This document shows positions 26,026 through 33,266 of a DNA stretch of 64,000 nt, one piece after another. Source of the stretch: DASPRM01 sp035319065 (GTDB lineage: Bacteria > Acidobacteriota > Terriglobia > Terriglobales > Acidobacteriaceae); NCBI GenBank assembly GCA_035319065.1, contig DATHDM010000316.1, positions 14,205-78,204 of the forward strand, written 5' to 3'. The notes under the pieces are model-generated. The model made no database searches. It saw only the letters and a program-made list of their open reading frames with translations, and was not told the DNA's origin. The position numbers were made by a program, and so were the translations under genes. Within the stretch, counting starts at the first letter, position 1. Each line of letters begins with the position of its first letter.

Positions 26026-26070
26026 GCTGCATTCACAATTCCCCAAATGGGGGAGCCGACTGGGGTAGAC
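26026..26070 (-). promoter_or_regulatory. 45-base conserved upstream element, copy 1
   Basis: Lies 71-115 bases upstream of the ATG of paralogue 1. It aligns without gaps to the copy at 26913-26957 with 32 of 45 identical bases; blocks kept include GCTGC, CAAT, CCCAA, TGG, GAGCCG and TAGAC as read on the plus strand. The distance to the gene is almost the same as in copy 2. A promoter or binding site is likely. Confidence 0.5.
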
Positions 26071-26173
26071 ACGACGCCTAACCCAAACGGTGAGTTACTA
26101 CTTACGGCGCTGGGCAACCGGGGCAGTGTGCGCTGACGACTCGATGTGGCTGGGGGCTGCCGGGAAGGCATAC

Positions 26174-26206
26174 AAAACAGAAGACCACCCGCATTGGGGT
26201 GGTCTT
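26174..26206 (-). terminator. Terminator of cysteine-rich protein 2
   Basis: AAGACCACCC (26181-26190) and GGGTGGTCTT (26197-26206) form a perfect 10-bp stem with a six-base loop, 28 bases past the stop of paralogue 2; on the minus strand CTGTTTTGT follows. Confidence 0.7.
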
Positions 26207-26234
26207 GAACACTGGGACCCGCCGTGGGCTTAAC

Positions 26235-26837
26235 CTAGTTGCTTTCGATGCTGCACTCGCAGACGCCCTTCCCGCTGCCCAGGAACTGCACAAACGAGCA
26301 TGCGGTGCCCAGGAACGAGAGCTCGTCCTGCTGGAGCAACGCCCCCTGAAATTCCGTTTCGGTGGTTACTATGACCCCGCCCGGAAGCTGCAGGTGTGTC
26401 GCCCAGGCGCGCAGATCCGGGGTAGGAACGGGAGAGGTGGGATCGCAGTTGGCGCGATTGTCCGACACGATCTTGATAACGCCGTTGGTCGGGGCCGGAA
26501 ATCCGGTCAGGGGATTGCCGTTCAGGTCATAGTTGAGCGACAGGATCAGCAGGCCATTGGCGGTAATCGGACACGCGCAGCACTCGCTCATCTCCTGATT
26601 GTCGTCGAACACATAGATGTCGGCGCAGACCGTGCCCTGCTTGGAACTGATCGGCGTGCCCTGCTCTCCGGGATTGATGATGCGCACTGCCTGGTCAATC
26701 TCGGCCGTACCAGCGCGCCCCGGGGTATTGGAGAAGTAGTTCACCTGGTAGACGTCACTGAGTCCCTGCGCCGCAACCATCGACGATAGGGCGATCAGGA
26801 TGAAGGCCAGAGCGGTAGCGAACCAAGCTTTCTTCAT
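26235..26837 (-). CDS. Secreted eight-cysteine protein, paralogue 2
   Basis: A 200-residue protein, signal peptide ending near SSMVAAQG. Aligned to paralogue 1 the mature parts are roughly 70 percent identical, with the same eight cysteines (SECCAC, ANCDPTSP, TACSFVQF, VCEC) and identical blocks (AVRIINPGEQGTP, ANGLL, NYDLNGNPLTG, GVIKIVSDN, LLQQDELSFLG, LGSGKGVC). The main differences are the 12-residue loop after the first strand and the segment near PGGVIVTTETE. AAGGAGG eight bases before the ATG supports the start. A tandem duplication is clear, including its upstream DNA. Each copy has its own terminator, so they are separate units. Confidence 0.8.
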   Translation of the reverse strand: MKKAWFATALAFILIALSSMVAAQGLSDVYQVNYFSNTPGRAGTAEIDQAVRIINPGEQGTPISSKQGTVCADIYVFDDNQEMSECCACPITANGLLILSLNYDLNGNPLTGFPAPTNGVIKIVSDNRANCDPTSPVPTPDLRAWATHLQLPGGVIVTTETEFQGALLQQDELSFLGTACSFVQFLGSGKGVCECSIESN

Positions 26838-27164
26838 TCAGGGTCCTCCTTGACGTTTCCCCGCGGGATGATGCCGGGAAAAACTTTGGCCAGATAGTCT
26901 GCCCAGCCTGTGCTGCGTGCGCAATAGCCCAAGTGGCTGAGCCGTTTGACCTAGACGGAAGGATTAGACGGCGGGGACTGCCCGCTCGCACATGCCTCGG
27001 TGACCCTCATTACTGCGCCCCACCCAGCCCTGTGTCAGCTTTTCACACCGAGATCTGAAGAACTCACACGGCTTCCGGAGAGACGCAAGACGCCCCGGAG
27101 CGAGACTCACGGCTTTGGGGTCCGGCCAGCCGGAAGCCAGGTCACTTCATCACGCGGAGGATTC
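26838..27164. other. Divergent intergenic region, paralogue 2 / asnA
   Basis: 327 bases. The paralogue-2 side contains the second copy of the 45-base element (26913-26957) and a short inverted repeat (TTTCCC/GGGAAA) close to the ribosome site. The asnA side holds no leader structure I can recognise, and no T-box features. Confidence 0.4.
26913..26957 (-). promoter_or_regulatory. 45-base conserved upstream element, copy 2
   Basis: Lies 76-120 bases upstream of the ATG of paralogue 2. See copy 1 for the identical blocks. Between copies the identity is 32 of 45 without gaps, while the DNA between element and ATG has largely diverged, apart from the AAGGAGG ribosome site. Confidence 0.5.
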
Positions 27165-28349
27165 ATGACCACCAGCACCCTGGAAAAGCATAAGAAGCCC
27201 GCCCACAAGAAGCCCAGCGAACTGGACAAGAGGGCCGACCTTGCGGGGCCGGGAATCGGTAGCTACAGCGAGATCGAACGCATTCTCCCCAGCGATTACC
27301 GGTCGCTGCTCACCCCCCGAGAGACGCAAAAAGCCATCTTTGCGGTCAAACAGTATGTCGAGGAGAACCTTTGCCGGGAACTGAACCTCATGATGGTGAC
27401 CGTGCCGCTCATCGTCGACGTGGAGAGCGGTGTCAACGACATGTTGGACCGCGATGGCTCGCGTACGCCCATCCAGTTCCACATCTCCAACGACCGTAAT
27501 CAGAATCCCATCGACGCCCAGGTAGTGCAGGCAGCCACCAAGTGGAAGAGAACCGCGTTGCGCCAATTTGGGTGCCAGCTCGGAGAAGGTATCTGCACTG
27601 ACATGCGCGCGGTTCGCAAGGATTACTTTCTCGATCACGATCACAGCGCCTACGTCGATCAGTGGGACTGGGAGCGCGTCATCACCGCGGAGGAGCGCAA
27701 CGTCTCCTTCCTGAAAATGGTCGTCAACCGCATCTGGAAGGTGCTGGTGGGCGCCGAGCGCTACGCGCTCGAGATGTTCCCCCAGTTGAACGACCCGCGC
27801 TATCCCCGTCTGCCGGAAGAGATCACGTTTCTGCACGCGGAAGAGATTCTCGACATGTACCCCGACCTGCCGCGGAAGCAGCGCGAGACCCGAGTGCTGC
27901 AGAAGTATCCCGCCATCTTCATCGTGGGCATCGGCTGGCCGCTCAAGGACGGCTATCCTCACGAGATGCGCGCCGCCGATTACGACGACTGGATCACCGA
28001 TACCAGCGGAGAAACCGGGAAGCCCACACACGGGCTCAACGGCGACATCCTGGTATGGAATCCGGTAACCAAGCGCCGGCACGAACTCACTTCCATGGGA
28101 ATCCGGGTGAATCCGGAGACCCTGCAAAAACAACTGCAGGTGGCAGGGCAAGTGGAGTTCCTGAAATTCCCGTACCACCAGGGAATTCTGAACAATGGAA
28201 TCCCGCTCTCGATCGGGGGAGGCATCGGCCAATCCAGGACCCTGATGCTGCTGCTGCGTAAGGCGCATCTCGGCGAGGTCAGCGTCACCGTCTGGCCACG
28301 CATCCTGAAAAGCATCTGCGCTCGGAAGAACATCTTCGTGCTGGAATAA
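27165..28349 (+). CDS. asnA: Aspartate-ammonia ligase (asparagine synthetase A)
   Basis: AsnA makes asparagine from aspartate, ammonia and ATP and has a class II aminoacyl-tRNA-synthetase-like fold. The family blocks are clear: RETQKAIFAVKQYVEENL near residue 60, ATKWKRTALRQFG near 128, the HSAYVDQWDWERVI block near 162, and the ATP-binding GGGIGQSRTLMLLL near 352. The protein has 394 residues against about 330 for E. coli AsnA; the first 40 residues are a Lys-rich extension and there is an insertion near the TFLHAEEILDMYPDLP segment. ATG 27165 has GGAGG four bases upstream. AsnC, the usual regulator, is not nearby. Confidence 0.9.
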   Translation: MTTSTLEKHKKPAHKKPSELDKRADLAGPGIGSYSEIERILPSDYRSLLTPRETQKAIFAVKQYVEENLCRELNLMMVTVPLIVDVESGVNDMLDRDGSRTPIQFHISNDRNQNPIDAQVVQAATKWKRTALRQFGCQLGEGICTDMRAVRKDYFLDHDHSAYVDQWDWERVITAEERNVSFLKMVVNRIWKVLVGAERYALEMFPQLNDPRYPRLPEEITFLHAEEILDMYPDLPRKQRETRVLQKYPAIFIVGIGWPLKDGYPHEMRAADYDDWITDTSGETGKPTHGLNGDILVWNPVTKRRHELTSMGIRVNPETLQKQLQVAGQVEFLKFPYHQGILNNGIPLSIGGGIGQSRTLMLLLRKAHLGEVSVTVWPRILKSICARKNIFVLE

Positions 28350-28415
28350 CCAGGTTCCGCTTGAAGGGGCGCAATGCGAGCTGCGCCCCCAGCGCGTTTG
28401 TCACTGAGACTCATC

Positions 28416-28431
28416 CCGGACGGCCGTCCGG
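28416..28431. repeat. Perfect 16-bp palindrome
   Basis: CCGGACGGCCGTCCGG, perfectly self-complementary, 66 bases after the asnA stop and about 90 bases before the ABC ATPase start. It could be a hairpin ending asnA messages (no U-tract follows) or a binding site. Further GC-rich half-sites (GGACG, CCGTCC) follow within 40 bases. Confidence 0.45.
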
Positions 28432-28507
28432 ACCGCGGTTCAGCGGACGTCCTGCCGTCCGTTCAGCCGATTCCTATTCCCCTGTCCGCTGTCCACTTAC
28501 TCTCGAG

Positions 28508-28513
28508 TATCAT
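28508..28513 (+). promoter_or_regulatory. Candidate -10 box of the ABC ATPase gene, leaderless spacing
   Basis: TATCAT, five of six consensus positions, ends six bases before the GTG at 28520. No Shine-Dalgarno sequence fits this GTG. No -35 hexamer is obvious. Confidence 0.3.
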
Positions 28514-28519
28514 CGCCAA

Positions 28520-29371
28520 GTGGCGCTGCTTGAGATTCGCAACCTGGTGAAAGTCTTCCCCACGGGGACCTCTCCCTTTGGCGGCGCGCGAGGAGAGGTT
28601 CGCGCCGTGGACGACGTTTCCCTCGATATTCATGCCGGCGAAACCGTGGGGCTAGTGGGGGAGTCAGGCTCCGGCAAGAGCACCCTCGGACGGCTGGCGC
28701 TGCGCCTGATCGAGCCCACCTCAGGCAGCGTGCAGTTTGACGGGCTCAACGTTCTCGCTGCCGGCAGCACCGCCATGCGTCGCCTGCGCCGCGAAATGCA
28801 GATCATCTTCCAGGACCCCTTCGGATCGCTCGATCCCCGCATGACCGTGGACCAGATCATCACCGAACCCCTCCGCACCCATGGCGACGATGGCCAGGAC
28901 CGCGGCACCGACGCCCGACCTGGACACTGGACCGGGTCCGAACGACGCAGCTCGCGCTACCGCCAGCAGGCTGCGCAACTCATGCGCGCCGTAGGCCTGG
29001 AAGAATCGGCGCTGCGGCGCTATTCCCACGAATTCAGCGGCGGCCAACGGCAGCGCATCGGCATTGCTCGCGCCCTGGCGCTGCGTCCGCGCTTCATCGT
29101 CGCCGACGAGCCGGTTTCGGCGCTGGATGTCAGCGTGGGCGCACAGATTGTCAATCTCATGGCCCGCCTGCAACGCGAATATGGGCTGACTTATCTGTTC
29201 ATCTCGCATTCCATGCCCATTGTGCGCTATCTGGCCACGCGCATCGCCGTTATGTATCGGGGCAAGATCGTGGAAGTGGGAGAAACCGACCACCTCATGC
29301 ATACTCCCGAAAATCCCTACACGAAGTCGCTGCTGGCGGCGACCCCGGAGATTCCCATCGCCAACCCCTGA
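28520..29371 (+). CDS. Peptide/nickel-type ABC transporter ATP-binding protein (OppF/DppF-like)
   Basis: A 283-residue ATPase. Walker A is GESGSGKST at 47-55, the Q-loop Gln is at 98 (IIFQDPFGSLDPR), the ABC signature FSGGQRQR at 172-179, Walker B FIVADEPVSALD at 192-203 and the switch His at 230 (ISHSM). The ENPYTKSLLAATP ending is typical of Opp/Dpp ATPases. Between the Q-loop and the signature, residues about 122-146 (HGDDGQDRGTDARPGHW...) are an extra Gly/Asp/Arg-rich insert. Start GTG 28520 was chosen because MALLEIRNLVKVFP is the normal beginning. No permease, binding-protein or second ATPase gene is adjacent, so this is an orphan. Confidence 0.9.
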   Translation: MALLEIRNLVKVFPTGTSPFGGARGEVRAVDDVSLDIHAGETVGLVGESGSGKSTLGRLALRLIEPTSGSVQFDGLNVLAAGSTAMRRLRREMQIIFQDPFGSLDPRMTVDQIITEPLRTHGDDGQDRGTDARPGHWTGSERRSSRYRQQAAQLMRAVGLEESALRRYSHEFSGGQRQRIGIARALALRPRFIVADEPVSALDVSVGAQIVNLMARLQREYGLTYLFISHSMPIVRYLATRIAVMYRGKIVEVGETDHLMHTPENPYTKSLLAATPEIPIANP

Positions 29372-29446
29372 CGAGCTTCACTCAGCGCTATCCCAGGTCC
29401 CCGCAACGCGTCTTGGTTGATGAGAGATCCCAGGCGAGATCCCGCC

Positions 29447-29716
29447 TCAATGCACCGTGCCGGTGTGCGGAACCGCAGGCGGCGCCGCCTCCCCCGCAAG
29501 CTGCTCCTTCAGCAGGTTGAACGCCCGCAGAAAATTCACCGTTCTTCCGGCCGGGCCATCGAAGGTAAGTTTGCATTCCACAAAGCTGGTGTTGCGCCAG
29601 GCAAAGTCGCCTCCAGTGTAGATCAGCTCGCAGCGCGTAAACTGGCAGCTAAGGAAGAACTTGTTATCGATGTGAATGAGGGTGCCGCTTTCACTGCGAT
29701 TCTGGATGGTTTCCAT
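29447..29716 (-). CDS. Small hypothetical protein
   Basis: An 89-residue protein starting METIQNRSESGTLIHIDNK. The central part CQFTRCELIYTGGDFAWRNTSFVECKLTFDGPAG resembles a short stretch of beta-helical, pentapeptide-like repeats with regularly placed Cys and Phe residues, but two or three turns are too few to be sure. AGAGAGG lies three bases before ATG 29716, closer than ideal; a longer in-frame start 24 codons earlier is less likely. It is convergent with the ABC ATPase gene. Function unknown. Confidence 0.6.
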   Translation of the reverse strand: METIQNRSESGTLIHIDNKFFLSCQFTRCELIYTGGDFAWRNTSFVECKLTFDGPAGRTVNFLRAFNLLKEQLAGEAAPPAVPHTGTVH

Positions 29717-29871
29717 GGGCCTCTCTTTTTGCCCTGCGATTGTAGTCCGCAGAAGGGGAAGGGACATCCTTTCACGCGGCACACCCAACCCGGCTGCCCG
29801 AGCCGGGCCACGGGTTTACCAGATGCTCCGGGATCAGTAGAATCTCGCAGTTTCCCGTTACGGAGGACGTC

Positions 29872-30633
29872 ATGAGCGCAGCTCCTGTGCTTTCCATGCC
29901 ATCGCCCGAGCCTGCCCAGCCCAGGCTTTCCGAATGGCAGCGGCTGGTTAATGTCTTCGTCAACCCCAGTCGCACCTTCACCGACCTGAAGCGCAAGCCC
30001 AGCTGGTGGGCGCCCTGGTTGATCCTGGCGATCACTTCGGTGATCTTCGTGTCGGTGGTGGGCAACAAGATAGGCTGGGAACGTGTGACCGAAAACCAGA
30101 TCAGGCTGGATGCCAAAGCGGTCGAGCGCATGGAGAAGCTGCCTGCGGAGGAGCGCGCCCGCCGCATGGAAATCTCGACCACCATCACCAAGGGCTTCGC
30201 CTACGCCTCCCCTGTGCTCCTGCTGGTGGTGGCTGCCATCGTGGCGGCGGTGATGATGGGCAGCTTCAATTTTGGTGCGGGCGCCGAGATCGGCTTCGGA
30301 GTCTCGATGGCGGTGGTGATGTACTCCTTCCTGCCAGGGATCCTGAAAACGCCGCTGACCCTGATCAGTGTGCTCGCAGGTACCGATCCTGAGGGCTTCA
30401 ACATCCGCAACCCGGTGGCCACCAATCTGGGTTTCTTCATCAATCCGGTAGAACATCCGGTGTTCCACAAGCTGGGCTCAGCGTTTGATATTTTTGCCAT
30501 CTGGACCATCATCCTGATGGGCATCGGCTACGCCTGCGTCAGCAAACTGAAGCGCTCCAGCACTGTCACCACCGTGGTGATCTGGTATGCGCTGATCACC
30601 CTGGCAGGGGTGGTCTTGGCGGCGCTGTTCTAG
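29872..30633 (+). CDS. YIP1-family membrane protein
   Basis: A 253-residue integral membrane protein. A short soluble N-terminus ends with VFVNPSRTFTDLKRKPSWWAPWL, the typical opening of bacterial Yip1-domain proteins, after which about five membrane helices follow (residues 45-62, 103-125, 133-155, 196-218 and 228-252). The role of these proteins in bacteria is not known. GGAGG about five bases before the ATG supports the start. The next gene, a DinB protein, follows after 45 bases on the same strand and may be co-transcribed. Confidence 0.85.
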   Translation: MSAAPVLSMPSPEPAQPRLSEWQRLVNVFVNPSRTFTDLKRKPSWWAPWLILAITSVIFVSVVGNKIGWERVTENQIRLDAKAVERMEKLPAEERARRMEISTTITKGFAYASPVLLLVVAAIVAAVMMGSFNFGAGAEIGFGVSMAVVMYSFLPGILKTPLTLISVLAGTDPEGFNIRNPVATNLGFFINPVEHPVFHKLGSAFDIFAIWTIILMGIGYACVSKLKRSSTVTTVVIWYALITLAGVVLAALF

Positions 30634-30678
30634 GAGGGGCTGCTGAAGGCCCGGCTTTGCCTGGAGGAGACAATCATC

Positions 30679-31206
30679 ATGAAAAGACTTTTCACCTGCA
30701 TCATCGCGCTGGCCGGACTGGCGCTCGGTGCTCCCGCGCAGGAGAAGAATCCGGTAATCGAAGCTGCGAAGCGGGCCCTGCAACGGCAATCGGAAAACCT
30801 GGTGGCTGCGCTCGAGGAGATGCCGGCCGACAAGTACGGCTTCAAACCCACGCCGCAGCAGGAGCCGTTCGCGCATATCGCCATCCACACATCGCAAGCC
30901 AACTACCTGCTGTGTAGCAAGGTTGGCAATGTCGCGGCACCCACCGTGGCCGAGTTGAAAGAAGACGCTCCCAAAGACCAACTGGTCACGGCTTTGCGCG
31001 CGTCCTTCGATTTCTGCGGGAAGGCGCTGGCCCAGGCAAGCGACGCAAACCTTGGCGATGAAGTAGAACTGTTCGGAGGCCGCAAGGGAACCCGAGCCTC
31101 GGCGGTGCTGGCCCTGGCTGGGGGCTGGGCCGACCACTACGCCCAGGCCGCTATGTATCTTCGGCTGAGCGGGCTGCTGCCGCCCACCGCCAAGCCGAAG
31201 AAGTAG
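30679..31206 (+). CDS. Exported DinB-superfamily protein
   Basis: A 175-residue protein: signal peptide (residues 1-20, KRLFTCIIALAGLALGAPAQ) followed by a four-helix bundle of the DinB/YfiT type. Candidate metal ligands are the His residues in FAHIAIHTSQANY and the late ALAGGWADHYAQAAMYLR. The DinB superfamily includes metal-dependent thiol transferases; no substrate can be assigned. GGAGGAG nine bases before the ATG fixes the start. It is followed closely by a methyltransferase gene. Confidence 0.85.
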   Translation: MKRLFTCIIALAGLALGAPAQEKNPVIEAAKRALQRQSENLVAALEEMPADKYGFKPTPQQEPFAHIAIHTSQANYLLCSKVGNVAAPTVAELKEDAPKDQLVTALRASFDFCGKALAQASDANLGDEVELFGGRKGTRASAVLALAGGWADHYAQAAMYLRLSGLLPPTAKPKK

Positions 31207-31246
31207 TGAACGCCGCGGATTTTTTGGCGGCGCAGTGCAGAGGTGC

Positions 31247-32026
31247 ATGTTCTTGCTGGCACCTGACTCCAAGCAGCGCTTCTCCAATCGGGTGGACGAC
31301 TACGTCCGCTACCGGCCGTCGTATCCCCGCGCCATCCTGCGCACGCTGATTGCCGAGTGCGGCCTCACCCCCGAATGGCGTATCGCCGACGTCGGCTCCG
31401 GCACCGGCAAGCTGGCGGAGCTGTTCCTCGACAATGGCAACCGCGTCTACGCCGTCGAGCCAAACGAGAACATGCGGCGCGCGGCCGAGAGCCTGCTGGG
31501 CAACAATCCCAATTTCAACGCCGTTCCCGGATCGGCCGAGGCGACCACCCTGCGCCTCGCCAGCGTGGACGTCGTCGCCGCCGGACAGGCCTTTCACTGG
31601 TTTGACCGTACCGCGGCCAAGGCTGAATTCCTCCGGATCCTGAAAGCCAGCGGCTGGATGGTGCTGGTCTGGAACGAGCGCAGGGACGATACCACGCCCT
31701 TCCTGAAGGCCTACGAAGAGCTGCTTCGCCGCTACTCACGCGACTACACGCGGGTGGATCATCGCAATATCACGGAAGAAATCCTGCAGGAGTTCTTCAG
31801 CCCAAGCACCTACCGCAAGCGGGTTTTCGAAAAGACCCAGGATTTCGACCGCGAGGGCCTTCTGGGGCGCTTGCGCTCATCTTCATACGTTCCCGCTCCC
31901 GGCGAGCCCAATCACGAAGTGATCGTGCGCGATGCCGAGGCCTTGTTCAAGAAATACGCCGAGAACGGCAGGGTGCGGTTTGAGTATTCGACTGTGATGT
32001 ACTTCGCGCCGTTCAGGAAGGTTTAG
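31247..32026 (+). CDS. Class I SAM-dependent methyltransferase
   Basis: A 259-residue methyltransferase. The N-terminal DSKQRFSNRVDDYVRYRPSYP is characteristic of a methyltransferase group related to Methyltransf_11/25; motif I is IADVGSGTGKLAELF, followed by VYAVEPNENM and VVAAGQAFHWFD. The substrate is unknown. ATG 31247 or a GTG four codons earlier (31235) are both possible; neither has a convincing ribosome site. It follows the DinB gene by about 40 bases and may be in the same transcript. Confidence 0.85.
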   Translation: MFLLAPDSKQRFSNRVDDYVRYRPSYPRAILRTLIAECGLTPEWRIADVGSGTGKLAELFLDNGNRVYAVEPNENMRRAAESLLGNNPNFNAVPGSAEATTLRLASVDVVAAGQAFHWFDRTAAKAEFLRILKASGWMVLVWNERRDDTTPFLKAYEELLRRYSRDYTRVDHRNITEEILQEFFSPSTYRKRVFEKTQDFDREGLLGRLRSSSYVPAPGEPNHEVIVRDAEALFKKYAENGRVRFEYSTVMYFAPFRKV

Positions 32027-32219
32027 GTGCGGCGCCAGCGGAAGGACCTGCAGCGGTGTTTCCGGCCGGTTGGATTAGTCTCATCCTGCAGCCAAGAGCA
32101 CGCTTTTACAGACCTTTCACATTGCCCCACTTACCGTTCAACGCGGAAATCGCGCTATCCGGCAATTGTGGCGCCCAGGCAAGGCCGCCATATGTTCTAA
32201 TACACGTACTTTCAGAGGG

Positions 32220-33242
32220 ATGGAGCTAGACCGAAGAATCCGGCGCGGCTGGAAGGCCGTGCATCGCCGCAGTCGCGAGCTCAAGATGATCGCCAAGGCG
32301 CTGGCCTCTACCGATCATCCCATCCTCGCCCATGTCATCCCCATGCGGCGTTGCAACCTCACCTGCACCTATTGCAACGAATACGACAAGGTTTCTCAGC
32401 CCGTGCCGCTCGATGAGATGCGTCGGCGTCTCGACAAGCTAGCCGAGCTGGGAACTACGATCATCACCATTTCCGGCGGCGAGCCTTTGCTCCATCCCGA
32501 GCTGGACGAAGTGATCCGGCACATCCGCCGCAGGGGAATGATCGCCGGCATGATCACCAATGGCTATCTGCTCACCAGCGAGCGCATCCAGGGGCTGAAC
32601 CGCGCCGGCCTCGAACACCTCCAGATCTCGATCGATAACGTCACTCCCGACGATGTTTCCAAGAAGAGCCTGAAGGTACTCGACAAGAAACTGCGGTTAT
32701 TGGCCGAATACGCCGACTTTCACGTGAACATCAATTCCGTGGTGGGCGGCGGAATCCGCAATCCGGAAGACGCGCTGGTCATCGGCAAACGAGCGTTGGA
32801 ACTGGGATTGACCTCCACCGTGGGCATCATTCACAACGGTGACGGGCAGGTGCTGCCGCTCGGGGAAAAAGAGCGCAGCATCTATCACGCCATGAAGGCC
32901 ATGGAAAAGGCCAGCTACGCGCGCATCAACTATTTTCAAGACAACATCGCCAGCGGCCGGCCCAACCAGTGGCGCTGCCGCGCGGGGGCGCGCTATCTCT
33001 ACATCTGCGAAAACGGCCTGGTGCACTACTGCTCGCAGCAGCGCGGCTACCCTGCCAAACCGCTCGCCGAGTACACGGTGGACGACATCCGCCGCGAATA
33101 CCTGACGGAAAAGTCATGCGCACCACACTGCACCGTCTCCTGCGTCCACCAGGTCTCCTACCTTGACGCCTGGCGCGCTCCCCAAAAGAGCAACGTCCCC
33201 CCTGCTCCCACCGGCGCGGGCGAGCTGGTGCAGATCCAGTAG
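32220..33242 (+). CDS. Radical SAM/SPASM-type enzyme
   Basis: A 340-residue radical SAM protein. The cluster motif is Cys45-x3-Cys49-x2-Cys52 (CNLTCTYC), followed by the GGEPLLHP motif at 86-93 and a NGYLL segment. The C-terminal half has Cys253, Cys263, Cys271, Cys300, Cys304 and Cys308; CRAGARYLYI plus CENGLVHYC matches the SPASM pattern, so an auxiliary iron-sulfur cluster is likely. SPASM enzymes modify peptides or proteins or act on sugars. No precursor peptide, RRE domain or transporter adjoins, so the substrate is open. The exact start is uncertain: ATG 32220 is preceded by CAGAGGG but without proper spacing. Confidence 0.85.
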   Translation: MELDRRIRRGWKAVHRRSRELKMIAKALASTDHPILAHVIPMRRCNLTCTYCNEYDKVSQPVPLDEMRRRLDKLAELGTTIITISGGEPLLHPELDEVIRHIRRRGMIAGMITNGYLLTSERIQGLNRAGLEHLQISIDNVTPDDVSKKSLKVLDKKLRLLAEYADFHVNINSVVGGGIRNPEDALVIGKRALELGLTSTVGIIHNGDGQVLPLGEKERSIYHAMKAMEKASYARINYFQDNIASGRPNQWRCRAGARYLYICENGLVHYCSQQRGYPAKPLAEYTVDDIRREYLTEKSCAPHCTVSCVHQVSYLDAWRAPQKSNVPPAPTGAGELVQIQ

Positions 33243-33266
33243 AACCTCGGGGGCCTCACCGACTGG

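Noticed and set aside
27000..27164. A T-box or other amino-acid riboswitch upstream of asnA
   Set aside because: No T-box sequence, no specifier stem and no terminator/antiterminator pair could be found.
27150..28268. A 372-codon minus-strand frame antisense to asnA
   Set aside because: asnA has a complete set of family motifs; the other frame is composition noise.
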